Of a DNA stretch of 64,000 nt, positions 26,469-34,709 are shown in pieces (the stretch's first letter is position 1; every line of letters starts with the position of its first letter). The notes under the pieces were generated by a model, which saw only the letters and a list, made by a program, of their open reading frames with translations, was not told where the DNA came from and ran no database searches. Source of the DNA: JAQUOA01 sp037443785 (lineage in GTDB: Bacteria > Bacteroidota > Ignavibacteria > UBA10030 > UBA8401); the NCBI GenBank assembly GCA_037443785.1, contig JBBINR010000018.1, positions 1 through 64,000 of the forward strand, read 5' to 3'. The position numbers and the translations under genes were made by a program.

Positions 26469-26981
26469 CTAAACCTTTTCTTTTCTTTTGAGAAGCATTA
26501 ATCCGCCAAAGAGAATGAGCGCAACAGGCCAATACATTCCAATTGCTTCTTTCACGTCGCTCGCATACCAGTATCCAATCTCCGTCATCATAAAAGCTCC
26601 CCCCAAAACAATAAACACTGCAGCCGGCACCAAAAGATGGTAATCTTTAAAATTGAAAATGAATAACGATAAAAATGCCAGACCGAACACAATCAAGAAA
26701 CCAGGGACGTAAACATAGGGAGTTCTTTCGATAAGATTGAATTTTCCAAGCAATAAAAGTATTCCGCTGTAAAAACATAAGCTTCCAAAAAATATTTGCT
26801 TTCTTACCGTTAATAAAAAAGCGCGGACCACAACGGCAATTCCGTAGCATGTAATTCCAAGCAATAAGAATGTTGAACCATCCAATTTAAGAATATGAAG
26901 TTGCCGTAATAATAATCCAATTCCAAGAATGACGAGGACGATACCAAGAATTGGGATGCGAGATAATTGAGTCTTTTCCAT
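26469..26981 (-). CDS. Small integral membrane protein, LiaF/LiaI-like N-terminal region
   Basis: Seen: 170 residues, five to six hydrophobic segments alternating with short charged turns, ending in LKRKEKV. The pattern of GIGLLLRQL and YWPVALILFGGLMLL resembles the four-helix LiaI/LiaF membrane module often found with PspC-type envelope stress proteins; a firm family call is not possible. It starts one base after the stop of the double-PspC gene, so the two form an operon and probably a complex. Confidence 0.6.
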   Translation of the reverse strand: MEKTQLSRIPILGIVLVILGIGLLLRQLHILKLDGSTFLLLGITCYGIAVVVRAFLLTVRKQIFFGSLCFYSGILLLLGKFNLIERTPYVYVPGFLIVFGLAFLSLFIFNFKDYHLLVPAAVFIVLGGAFMMTEIGYWYASDVKEAIGMYWPVALILFGGLMLLKRKEKV

Positions 26982-26982
26982 A

Positions 26983-27654
26983 TTATACTTTCGCTTTCAT
27001 TACACTGTCATCAGGGACGACAAGTGCAAGAAGAATATATAAAATCAGTCCGGCACCGAATGAAGCAAAGCACAAAATGAGATACAGTAAACGCATCATG
27101 CTTGAATCAATTCCAAAATATGCTGCCAATCCTCCGCAAACTCCGAAAATTTTCCGGTCTGTAACTGATCTTCGAAATTGACGAACCGTAGTCTGACCCG
27201 CAGATTCATAGGGCTCTCCCTCACGAACTTCCTTTTCAGATTCCACAGGTTTCGATTGACGATAATAAATCACTGCCATTCCGAGAACAATCAACAGAAT
27301 AGGAAATATAAACTCAAATGTATTACCCACAAAATCAAAAAAATGGAAGAGATCTAAATTTGCAAGAAGCAACAAAAATCCACCTGCAATTAGTAAATAA
27401 CCGAACCAATTTTTTGCGTGACTGCGATTTTCAACAGGAATGGATTCTTCTGGTTCTTCTGTTTCAACAATTGGTCGTTTAGGAATAATAAAAATTGCGG
27501 CGATATACAATAAAATACCTGTTCCGCCAAAAATTACCATCAAAACAAACAGTATTCTAAGCATAACCGGATCGACATCAAAATATTCACCAAATCCTCC
27601 ACAGACCCCTGCAAATACTTTGTTCGTTCTTGACCGATATAATCGTTTTTTCAT
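26983..27654 (-). CDS. Membrane protein with two PspC domains
   Basis: PspC-type proteins sense or respond to inner-membrane stress. Seen: 223 residues with one PspC domain at the N-terminus (LYRSRTNKVFAGVCGGFGEY, FDVDPVMLRILF) and another at the C-terminus (RSVTDRKIFGVCGGLAAYFG), flanking two central membrane segments. Duplication within one chain is less common than a single PspC domain. The start at 27654 has GGGAGGT spaced correctly; ATG at 27666 is an alternative. Cotranscribed with the small membrane protein downstream. Confidence 0.9.
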   Translation of the reverse strand: MKKRLYRSRTNKVFAGVCGGFGEYFDVDPVMLRILFVLMVIFGGTGILLYIAAIFIIPKRPIVETEEPEESIPVENRSHAKNWFGYLLIAGGFLLLLANLDLFHFFDFVGNTFEFIFPILLIVLGMAVIYYRQSKPVESEKEVREGEPYESAGQTTVRQFRRSVTDRKIFGVCGGLAAYFGIDSSMMRLLYLILCFASFGAGLILYILLALVVPDDSVMKAKV

Positions 27655-27719
27655 ATTACCTCCCATTAAGAGAACTTACAGGTGTTACGAACACTTGGCA
27701 TAATTGTTTCATCAAGGAA

Positions 27720-28280
27720 TCAGCAGCGAAGGATTTGTTTGTCGGTAACAATGTAGGAGATTTTTGCATCAAATGATTCTACAGGTAGCTCAGAAATGAG
27801 TTGAAAATCGTATGCAAGAGCAATCGATGGAGCTTTCATATCGGTCAAAAATCTATCATAAAACCCTCCGCCAAAACCGATCCTATTCCCATGTCGATCA
27901 ACTGCCAATGCGGGAACAATGACAACACCTATATTTGATGCTTTCACTAATCGTTCAAGCGACGGTTCATAGATTCCTAATTTGCTGAATGATAACTCAC
28001 TGAGAGAATAAATTTCAGAATGTTTCATCTGCTTTGTTTGAGCATCTACGATTGGAACAATGACTCTCTTTTTTTCTTTTAACATCCATCGAATAAGCTG
28101 ATGCGTATCAACTTCATTATTCTTTGATGATACATATGTATGCACAACATCCGCCCTAAAAAATTCCGGTACAGAAAGAAGATTAGAAAAGATCATCGAA
28201 GAACGTTCTTTAATCTCTTTTTTTGATAATGCCTCTCTCTTTGCTTTCATCCGATGTCGGATCTCTTGTTTCGTCTTCAT
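27720..28280 (-). CDS. 5-formyltetrahydrofolate cyclo-ligase
   Basis: ATP-dependent conversion of 5-formyl-THF to 5,10-methenyl-THF in folate metabolism. Seen: 186 residues beginning MKTKQEIRHRMKAKREALS, with the phosphate-binding VPALAVDRHGNRIGFGGGFYDRFL signature region (key GFGGGFYDR) near residue 130 and an N-terminal KxxxR cluster. The start at 28280 fits the family; the frame is open upstream to 28463, but that part overlaps the frr terminator and is not family-like. It lies behind the frr terminator and may depend on read-through or its own promoter. Confidence 0.92.
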   Translation of the reverse strand: MKTKQEIRHRMKAKREALSKKEIKERSSMIFSNLLSVPEFFRADVVHTYVSSKNNEVDTHQLIRWMLKEKKRVIVPIVDAQTKQMKHSEIYSLSELSFSKLGIYEPSLERLVKASNIGVVIVPALAVDRHGNRIGFGGGFYDRFLTDMKAPSIALAYDFQLISELPVESFDAKISYIVTDKQILRC

Positions 28281-28303
28281 AAAGAATTGTATTAAAAAGA
28301 AAT

Positions 28304-28334
28304 GAAAATAAAAAGCCCCACAGATGCGGGGCTT
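28304..28334 (-). terminator. Rho-independent terminator of the rpsB-tsf-pyrH-frr operon
   Basis: On the minus strand AAGCCCC and GGGGCTT pair around an 8-nt loop and are followed by TTTTATTTT; 23 nt after the frr stop. Confidence 0.85.
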
Positions 28335-28356
28335 CATACAGGAAAAAAGAAAATCA

Positions 28357-28884
28357 CTACACTTCCATAATTTCTTTTTCTTTGACGACCAAGAGGGAGT
28401 CAATTTCTTTGATATATTTATCGGTGTATTTTTGAACTTCCTGCTCGCCGCGTTTCCGGTCATCCTCAGAAAAGTGTTCCGCCTTCTCAGATTTTTTCAA
28501 CTGCTCATTCTCATCCCGGCGAATATTTCTTATTGCAATTTTCCCTTCCTCACCGAACTTTTTCACAAGTTTTACAAGCTCTTTTCTTCTCTCTTCGTTT
28601 AACGGTGGAATCGGCACTCGAACAAGATTTCCATCGACACTTGGATTGAATCCGAGATTTGCGGCAATGATCCCTTTTTCGATCGGCTGCAGCATTGATT
28701 TATCCCATGGCGTAATTGTTAACATATGAGCATCGACAACGCTCACCGTTCCAACCTGATTCACAGCCATCGGAGTGCCATAAGCATCGATGCGAACAGT
28801 ATCCAGCAGTGCTGTCGTTGCTTTTCCAGTCCGTATTTTTACAAGTTCATGACGGACGCTTTCTACTGCTTTGTTCATCCGCAT
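28357..28884 (-). CDS. frr: Ribosome recycling factor, start codon problem
   Basis: Splits post-termination ribosomes together with EF-G. Seen: from the first in-frame ATG (28884) 175 residues, with family segments HELVKIRTGKA, LTITPWDKSML, RVPIPPLNEERRKEL and IRRDENEQLKK, ending EKEIMEV. Family members have about 185 residues, and the ten codons before 28884 read V-K-E-I-L-K-N-C-D, i.e. the expected N-terminus, but no ATG/GTG/TTG exists in that frame. The well-placed ATG at 28913-28911 (AGGAGG 8 nt upstream) is in another frame and is followed at once by TAA. One missing base (ATGGTAAAA read as ATGTAAAA) would explain it. See findings. Confidence 0.93.
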   Translation of the reverse strand: MRMNKAVESVRHELVKIRTGKATTALLDTVRIDAYGTPMAVNQVGTVSVVDAHMLTITPWDKSMLQPIEKGIIAANLGFNPSVDGNLVRVPIPPLNEERRKELVKLVKKFGEEGKIAIRNIRRDENEQLKKSEKAEHFSEDDRKRGEQEVQKYTDKYIKEIDSLLVVKEKEIMEV

Positions 28885-28907
28885 ATCACAGTTTTTAAGA
28901 ATTTCTT

Positions 28908-28927
28908 TTACATGATTTCATCCTCCT
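28908..28927 (-). promoter_or_regulatory. Shine-Dalgarno and start-stop (ATG-TAA) before frr
   Basis: Minus strand: AGGAGG (28927-28922), 8-nt spacer, ATG (28913-28911), TAA (28910-28908). Either a one-base deletion/sequence error at the native frr start or a real minimal AUG-stop element. Confidence 0.8.
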
Positions 28928-28940
28928 AGTTTCAAAAATA

Positions 28941-29672
28941 TTAAAGTGACGGAGCTGATTCCGCTACAATAGTACCAACTTGTTCCCCTAATATCAATCG
29001 CTTTAAATTCCCCTGGATATTCATATTAAAAACGCCAATGGGCAACTTATTTTCTTTACAGAGGGTTATCGCTGTCATATCCATGACTTTGAGATTTCGT
29101 TTAAACACGTCATCATAATTGATCAACGGAAAATGTTTCGCCGAAGGATTTTTTTCCGGATCGGAATCATAAATTCCGTCAACTCTTGTTCCCTTGATAA
29201 TAATATCAGCTTCAATTTCAATCCCACGAAGCACGGCCGCCGTATCAGTGGTAAAATAGGGATTGCCTGTTCCAGCTGCAAAAATCACGATCCTATTTTT
29301 TTCCAAATGCCTTACCGCCTTACGGCGAATATACGGTTCTGCAATCCTCGCCATATCAATTGCCGTTTGGCAGCGAGTATACATTCCATGATGTTCAAGG
29401 GTATTTTGCAATGCAAGTGCATTAATAACCGTCGCAAGCATTCCCATGTGGTCGCCGGTTACCTTATCGATTCCGTCTGATGAGTTTTCAATACCGCGGT
29501 AAATATTTCCACCGCCGATAACAATTCCGATTTGAACCCCAAGAGTATGAATGGTTTTAATTTCTTCAGCATATTGTTTCAGTATTCTCGCGTCGATTCC
29601 ATACTCAAGATCGCCCATCAACGCTTCGCCGCTCAGTTTAAGAAGTATTCGTTTATATTTTGAAGTTGACAT
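28941..29672 (-). CDS. pyrH: UMP kinase
   Basis: Hexameric bacterial uridylate kinase (UMP to UDP, ATP-dependent), pyrimidine nucleotide synthesis. Seen: 243 residues with KRILLKLSGEAL at the N-terminus, the UMP/ATP-binding IGIVIGGGNIYRG loop, the GNPYFTTDTAAVLRG segment and IIKGTRVDGIYDSDP, all family hallmarks. It stands between tsf and frr as in many bacteria. GAGGACT precedes the start. Confidence 0.97.
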   Translation of the reverse strand: MSTSKYKRILLKLSGEALMGDLEYGIDARILKQYAEEIKTIHTLGVQIGIVIGGGNIYRGIENSSDGIDKVTGDHMGMLATVINALALQNTLEHHGMYTRCQTAIDMARIAEPYIRRKAVRHLEKNRIVIFAAGTGNPYFTTDTAAVLRGIEIEADIIIKGTRVDGIYDSDPEKNPSAKHFPLINYDDVFKRNLKVMDMTAITLCKENKLPIGVFNMNIQGNLKRLILGEQVGTIVAESAPSL

Positions 29673-29685
29673 AGTTAGTCCTCGA

Positions 29686-29716
29686 CAATAAAAAGAAAGG
29701 TCTCATGAGAGACCTT
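29686..29716 (-). terminator. Hairpin terminator between tsf and pyrH
   Basis: On the minus strand AAGGTCTC and GAGACCTT form an 8-bp stem with a 4-nt loop, followed by TCTTTTTATT, directly after the tsf stop. It may partly uncouple pyrH-frr from rpsB-tsf. Confidence 0.75.
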
Positions 29717-29723
29717 CCGTGTA

Positions 29724-30566
29724 TTAAATTGCTGTTTCACCGAGCTGGTAGCGTATAAATTGCTTTACGCTGATTCCTCCACTCAGCAAATCTTTGATCG
29801 TTTTGCCTGCATCTTTGATAAAGCTTTGTTCAAGAAGAACAACTTCTTGATAATATTTTTCAAGCCTTCCTTGAGCAATCTTGTCGGCAATCTGATCCGG
29901 CTTGCCTTCATTTTTGGCCTGCTGGCGATAGATTTCTAACTCTTTCTCGATCAATTCTTTCTTTACATTTTCTCTTGCAACAACACTCGGATTCATTGCG
30001 GCAACCTGCATTGCAATATCTCGTGCAAGAGTCTTTGTTGTTGGTGAAAACTCTGTGCTTAATTCAACCAAGACACCGAGCTTGCTTCCCATATGAATAT
30101 AAGATTCCATAAATCCATTTTGAGAATTGACAATAGTGAATCGTTTAATTTCGGTTCGCTCACCAATTTTCCCAACCAGTTCGGTAAGTGCATCGCTTAC
30201 AGTTTTTCCATTCGGATGTGGTAATGCAAGCAGCGCTTCGGCAGAAGCAGGTGATTTTTCAAATACAATAGCAGCAATGGAATTTGCAAATTCAACAAAG
30301 TCATTTCCGCGTGCAACAAAATCGGTTTCGCAATTTACTTCAACAATAACGCCGCGTTTAGCATCGGCTGATAATTTCGAAACAACAATTCCTTCGTTAG
30401 CTGCCTTATCAGAGCGTTTAGCTGCTGTAGCTGCGCCTTTTTTTCTAAGAATCTCAATTGCGAGATCCATATCACCGTTGGATTCATCAAGAGCTTTCTT
30501 GCAATCCATCATTCCTGCGCCGGTTTTATCGCGCAGTTTTTTTACCATTTCACTTGTTACTGCCAT
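29724..30566 (-). CDS. tsf: Elongation factor Ts
   Basis: Nucleotide exchange factor for EF-Tu. Seen: 280 residues with the N-terminal UBA-like domain (VKKLRDKTGAGMMDCKKALD), the TDFVARG core motif (EVNCETDFVARGNDFVEF) and the C-terminal LLEQSFIKDAGKTIKDLL segment. Two base gap after rpsB stop-to-start, so the two are coupled. Confidence 0.98.
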   Translation of the reverse strand: MAVTSEMVKKLRDKTGAGMMDCKKALDESNGDMDLAIEILRKKGAATAAKRSDKAANEGIVVSKLSADAKRGVIVEVNCETDFVARGNDFVEFANSIAAIVFEKSPASAEALLALPHPNGKTVSDALTELVGKIGERTEIKRFTIVNSQNGFMESYIHMGSKLGVLVELSTEFSPTTKTLARDIAMQVAAMNPSVVARENVKKELIEKELEIYRQQAKNEGKPDQIADKIAQGRLEKYYQEVVLLEQSFIKDAGKTIKDLLSGGISVKQFIRYQLGETAI

Positions 30567-30568
30567 AA

Positions 30569-31357
30569 TTATTTTCTTTCTTCATGCTGTCTTCGAGGAC
30601 GACGATCTTTTCGATCGGACTTTTCATTTTTTTCCTGTTTTTCTGCTTCTTCGGCTTCCGGTTCTGTCTCTACCTTACGAGCGTTTCCTTCAACAATCGC
30701 ATCAGCAACGGCTTTTGCAATCAATTGGACTGATTTCAACGCATCGTCGTTTGCAGGAATGATATAATCAATTCCATCCGGATCACAATTGGTATCAACG
30801 ATGGCAAAAACCGGAATACCAAGGCGGTTTGCTTCTTTGACGGCAATGTCTTCCTTTTTCACATCAACAACAAACAATGCGCCAGGAAGTCTGGTCATAT
30901 CAACAACGCCCGAAAGTGTTTTCTGCAATTTTTCTTTTTCACGCGAAAGAAACAATGTTTCTTTCTTTGTAATCTTGTCGAACGTGCCGTCAGTTTCCAT
31001 CTTCTCGATGTTGGTCAAGCGCTTTACGCTTTTTCGAATTGTCGTAAAATTTGTTAATGCACCGCCAAGCCAGCGGTCGCAAATGTAAAACTGACCGCAA
31101 CGTTTGGCTTCAGCTTCAACGACTTCTTTTGCTTGTTTCTTTGTTCCAACAAATAAAACTTTCTTGCCGCTGGCAACAAGATTAGCAATGGCATTTGACG
31201 CTTCGTCAAGAAGTTGTTGTGTTTTCTTTAAATCAAGAATATGTATCCCATTTCGTTCCATAAAAATATATGGTTTCATTTTGGGATTCCAACGACGGGT
31301 AAGGTGGCCAAAGTGGGCACCGGCTGAAAGTAATTCAGCGAGTTCTACGCGGGGCAT
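30569..31357 (-). CDS. rpsB: 30S ribosomal protein S2
   Basis: Small-subunit protein. Seen: 262 residues with LLSAGAHFGHLTRRWNPKM, FIERNGIHILDL-type (FMERNGIHILDLKKT), GTKKQAKEVV, DRWLGGALTNF and the GIPVFAIVDTNCDPDGIDY signature. The C-terminus carries a charged extension of about 35 residues (alternating Glu- and Arg/Lys-rich) beyond the conserved core. AAAGGA precedes the start. First gene of rpsB-tsf-(terminator)-pyrH-frr. Confidence 0.98.
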   Translation of the reverse strand: MPRVELAELLSAGAHFGHLTRRWNPKMKPYIFMERNGIHILDLKKTQQLLDEASNAIANLVASGKKVLFVGTKKQAKEVVEAEAKRCGQFYICDRWLGGALTNFTTIRKSVKRLTNIEKMETDGTFDKITKKETLFLSREKEKLQKTLSGVVDMTRLPGALFVVDVKKEDIAVKEANRLGIPVFAIVDTNCDPDGIDYIIPANDDALKSVQLIAKAVADAIVEGNARKVETEPEAEEAEKQEKNEKSDRKDRRPRRQHEERK

Positions 31358-31399
31358 AGTGTTCCTTTATTTTGGTTAATAACTTCTACTTTTTTCAAT

Positions 31400-31435
31400 T
31401 CGGAGCAGAATCCTAATTGGACACCGCTGCACCGA
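31400..31435 (-). promoter_or_regulatory. Structured leader upstream of rpsB
   Basis: In the 106-nt gap between rpsI and rpsB, TCGGAGCAG (31400-31408) and CTGCACCGA (31427-31435) pair with a single A/A mismatch around an 18-nt loop. It is in the position of an autoregulatory S2 leader; function is inferred from position only. Confidence 0.35.
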
Positions 31436-31463
31436 TCCAAAAGTATGTTTGATGAAAAAAATT

Positions 31464-31853
31464 TTATCGTTTGGAGAATTGGAATCTCTTGCGAGCTTTC
31501 TTTTGTCCGTATTTTTTACGTTCGACCATTCTGGGATCACGTGTTAACAAACCGTTTTGACGCAACACGGAACGATTTTCTTCGCTGATCTCAACAAGTG
31601 CTCGTGCAACACCAAGAGTTACTGCACCAGCTTGTCCGGAGGCTCCGCCGCCTTCAACATTTACCTTCACATCATATCGTCCCATTGTATCGGTAACAAC
31701 AAAAGGTTTTGTGATTTGATTGCGGTGAGTTTCAAGCGCGAAATATTTTTCGAATGAATTTTCATTCACAGTGATTTTTCCAGAACCATTTTTCAAATAG
31801 ACTCTGGCAACCGAAGTTTTTCTACGACCAATAGCTTGATGTGCTTGTTGCAT
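31464..31853 (-). CDS. rpsI: 30S ribosomal protein S9
   Basis: Seen: 129 residues with AIGRRKTSVARVYLKNGSG, VNVEGGGASGQAGAVTLGVARAL and the conserved tail KKYGQKKARKRFQFSKR that reaches the P site. GAAGGAAG precedes the start. Directly follows rplM (15 nt), the usual L13-S9 pair. Confidence 0.98.
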   Translation of the reverse strand: MQQAHQAIGRRKTSVARVYLKNGSGKITVNENSFEKYFALETHRNQITKPFVVTDTMGRYDVKVNVEGGGASGQAGAVTLGVARALVEISEENRSVLRQNGLLTRDPRMVERKKYGQKKARKRFQFSKR

Positions 31854-31867
31854 TTACTTCCTTCTCA

Positions 31868-32314
31868 CTAATTAATTTCAAAAATTTCTGGTTTTTGTGC
31901 AGCATGCGGATGTTCAGTTCCAGCATAGACTTTCAATTTTTTGAAGATCCGGCGACCGAGCTTGTTATGCGGAATCATTCCTTTAACCGCATGTTCAATA
32001 ACTCGCTCCGGATGATTCTTAAGAACATCTTTGAATTTCTCGAAAATATCTCCGCCAGGATATCCGGTATAATGAAAATATTCTTTCATTTCGGTTCGTT
32101 TGCCGGTTACCTTTATCTTTTCGGCATTGACAACTACCACAAAATCACCAACATCAGCATTTGGTGTAAATTGCGGTTTGTGTTTTCCACGTAGCAAGTG
32201 AGCTACTTGCGATGCGATTCGACCTAATGTTTTCCCATCGGCATCAATAATGAACCATTTTTGGGTAACATCAGATTCTCTAAAAAATGATGTGCTTCTA
32301 TCTCCAAAAGCCAC
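31868..32314 (-). CDS. rplM: 50S ribosomal protein L13
   Basis: Seen: 148 residues with WFIIDADGKTLGRIASQVA, GDFVVVVNAEKIKVTG, VKGMIPHNKLGRRIFKKLKVY and the terminal GTEHPHAAQKPE segment. Full-length. First gene of the L13-S9 pair and preceded by a good promoter. Confidence 0.98.
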   Translation of the reverse strand: MAFGDRSTSFFRESDVTQKWFIIDADGKTLGRIASQVAHLLRGKHKPQFTPNADVGDFVVVVNAEKIKVTGKRTEMKEYFHYTGYPGGDIFEKFKDVLKNHPERVIEHAVKGMIPHNKLGRRIFKKLKVYAGTEHPHAAQKPEIFEIN

Positions 32315-32367
32315 GTTTGTATCTCCTCTTTAAAAAATAAGAATTTTCTTTTCTAATTCAGTTTTTA

Positions 32368-32396
32368 AATATAGCGGAAATATGCAGAATATGCAA
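32368..32396 (-). promoter_or_regulatory. Sigma-70-type promoter of rplM-rpsI
   Basis: Minus strand TTGCAT, 17-nt spacer, TATATT, 54 nt before the rplM ATG. Confidence 0.55.
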
Positions 32397-32453
32397 TCTT
32401 TTTTGACAAGAAAATTTCTCTCCCATTTTGCATTCAATACCTTATTGAAAAAT

Positions 32454-33674
32454 TTACAACGCAAGCATAGCAGGATTTTCGAGAACCTTTTTCAGATATT
32501 GAAGGAATTGTGCACCAATTGCACCATCAATAACGCGATGATCGCATGACAATGTCACCTTCATTGTATTTCCGATAACAAGCTGTCCGTTTTCGGCAAT
32601 CGGTTTTTCAACAATGGAACCAACAGCGAGTATTGCCCCTTCCGGTGGATTAATGATTGCAGCAAAATTCTCTACATCAAACATCCCCAGATTACTTATT
32701 GTGAATGTTCCGTTTGTAAATTCTTCAGGCTTTAATTTTCCTTCACGCGCTTTTGCCGCCAACTCTTTTACTTCAGTATTAATTTCGAACAGTCCTTTCA
32801 TATCAGCGTTTCGAAGAACAGGCGTAATTAGTCCCTCATCAATTGCGACAGCAATACTGATATCTATTCTTCCATGCTGAATAATTTTTTCCCCAGCAAA
32901 AGAACTGTTTGCTTTCGGATTTTGCTTTAATGCTAACGCGACAGCTTTTACAATAAGATCGTTATAACTGATTTTTACTTCACCGGAGCTATTCAACGAT
33001 GTACGAAATTCAATCGCACGCTTCATATTGACTTCCGACGTAAGATAAAAATGAGGAATAGTTGTTTTGCTTTCAAGCAATCTCTTCGCAATTGTTTTGC
33101 GCATCATGGAAAGTGGAATTTCCTGCGCTTGCTTTGTCGCAACAAACGTACGAGTTGAAGTTCCGCTGGAAGACGCAGTTAAGGACTCAACATCTTTTCT
33201 TACAATTCTTCCTTGAGGACCAGAACCAGCAACAGCGCCAAGGTCGATATTCTTTTCCTGTGCTATCTTCTTTGCAAGAGGAGAAACTTTAACACGTGAT
33301 TCTCCATTCGATACCGGCTGAACACTTGCAGCTACTGCAGGTGAAGTAACTTGAGCAATCGTTGCGGAAGCGTGTTCTGTTTTCTTAGCGCCAGGAGTCG
33401 AAGTAGTTTCGGTTAGCAATGACGAAATATCTTCACCTTCTTTTCCAATAATAACTAATGGCGCTCCGACTTTAATACCGTCTCCTTCTTTTGGAAAGAT
33501 TTTTAGAATTACACCTGAATCGTAGGCTTCCTGTTCCATGTCCGCTTTATCGGATTGTATGTCGGCAATAATATCGCCGGCTTTAACTTTCTCTCCCTCT
33601 TTCTTTCGCCACTTAAGAATGACGCCTTCTTCCATCGTGTCACTTAATTTAGGCATCAACATTTTTGTAGCCAT
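32454..33674 (-). CDS. pdhC: Pyruvate dehydrogenase E2, dihydrolipoamide acetyltransferase
   Basis: Core enzyme transferring the acetyl group from lipoyl to CoA. Seen: 406 residues with one lipoyl domain (lipoylated Lys in IQSDKADMEQEA), a peripheral-subunit-binding domain (VSPLAKKIAQEKNIDL, GSGPQGRIVRKDV) and the catalytic domain ending with the active-site SCDHRVIDGAIGAQFL. Ala/Thr/Ser-rich linkers separate the domains. Last gene of the operon; AAAAGGAAAA precedes the start. Pairing with pdhA/pdhB upstream makes pyruvate the expected substrate. Confidence 0.93.
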   Translation of the reverse strand: MATKMLMPKLSDTMEEGVILKWRKKEGEKVKAGDIIADIQSDKADMEQEAYDSGVILKIFPKEGDGIKVGAPLVIIGKEGEDISSLLTETTSTPGAKKTEHASATIAQVTSPAVAASVQPVSNGESRVKVSPLAKKIAQEKNIDLGAVAGSGPQGRIVRKDVESLTASSSGTSTRTFVATKQAQEIPLSMMRKTIAKRLLESKTTIPHFYLTSEVNMKRAIEFRTSLNSSGEVKISYNDLIVKAVALALKQNPKANSSFAGEKIIQHGRIDISIAVAIDEGLITPVLRNADMKGLFEINTEVKELAAKAREGKLKPEEFTNGTFTISNLGMFDVENFAAIINPPEGAILAVGSIVEKPIAENGQLVIGNTMKVTLSCDHRVIDGAIGAQFLQYLKKVLENPAMLAL

Positions 33675-33701
33675 GGTATTTTCCTTTTAATAATTCTTTC
33701 G

Positions 33702-34685
33702 TTATCGATATAAAACTTTTTTTACTGCTGCAATTACTTTTTCCGGACTCGGCATTGCCTCATGTTCAAGATTTTCTGCATACGGCATTGGAATATCCGC
33801 GCTGTTAATTTTTTCTACCGGTGCATCCAAATAGTCAAACGCCATCGATTGAACACGAAATGCAATCTCGGTTCCTACGCTGGCAAATGGCCACGAGTCT
33901 TCCACAATGACCACACGATTTGTTTTTTTTACGGAATTGATAATTAATTCATCATCTAACGGACGAAGCGTGCGCGGGTCAAGAACTTCAGCACTGATTC
34001 CTTCTTTCTCCAACTCTGCGGCAGCTTTTAATGCAACAGCAACCATTTTTGTCCAGGCAATGATGGTGACATCGGTTCCTTCTTTTTTAATATCACCCTT
34101 TCCAATTGGAACAAGATATTCACCCTCGGGAACCTCTCCCTTTTGTCCGTACATCAATTCACTTTCCATAAAAATAACTGGGTTGTCATCGCGAATTGCT
34201 GACTTCAACATTCCTTTCGCATCGTATGGTGTTGATGGCGTCATCACAATCAGTCCGGGGACATGTGCCATCATCGATTCAAGTGCTTGTGAGTGCTGGG
34301 CACCAAGCATGTGTGCCGGACCATTCGGACCGCGAAATACGATCGGAACTTTAAATTGTCCAGCGGACATGTAGCGCGCTTTTGCAGCGTGATTAATTAT
34401 TTGATCGAATGCAAGGATCGCAAAATTCCATGTCATCATTTCTACAATCGGACGAACACCGATTCCTGCCATCGCCGCACCGATTCCAATACCGGCAAAA
34501 CCCGCTTCGGTAATCGGAGTATCGATCACACGTTTATCACCATATTTTTTCCAGAGACCTTGCGTGACTTTATATGCACCATTGTATTGGGCTACTTCTT
34601 CACCCATAATGAATACACCGGAGTCACGCTCCATCTCCTCATCAATTGCCTGATTTATTGCTTCACGAATTTGTAATTGTGCCAT
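33702..34685 (-). CDS. pdhB: Pyruvate dehydrogenase E1 beta subunit
   Basis: Second half of the ThDP-dependent decarboxylase. Seen: 327 residues starting MAQLQIREAINQAIDEEMER, with FIMGEEVAQYNGAYKVTQGL, PITEAGFAGIGIGAAMAGI (catalytic Glu) and VVIVEDSWPFASVGTEI. The start at 34685 is the first ATG; an in-frame TTG at 34709 is unlikely. Follows pdhA by 24 nt. Confidence 0.95.
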   Translation of the reverse strand: MAQLQIREAINQAIDEEMERDSGVFIMGEEVAQYNGAYKVTQGLWKKYGDKRVIDTPITEAGFAGIGIGAAMAGIGVRPIVEMMTWNFAILAFDQIINHAAKARYMSAGQFKVPIVFRGPNGPAHMLGAQHSQALESMMAHVPGLIVMTPSTPYDAKGMLKSAIRDDNPVIFMESELMYGQKGEVPEGEYLVPIGKGDIKKEGTDVTIIAWTKMVAVALKAAAELEKEGISAEVLDPRTLRPLDDELIINSVKKTNRVVIVEDSWPFASVGTEIAFRVQSMAFDYLDAPVEKINSADIPMPYAENLEHEAMPSPEKVIAAVKKVLYR

Positions 34686-34709
34686 ATTCTTATTTTCTCT
34701 TTCAATCAA

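Noticed and set aside
28281..28463. 61-residue N-terminal extension of the formyl-THF cyclo-ligase
   Set aside because: It runs through the frr terminator hairpin and lacks similarity to the family; MKTKQEIR at 28280 is the usual start.
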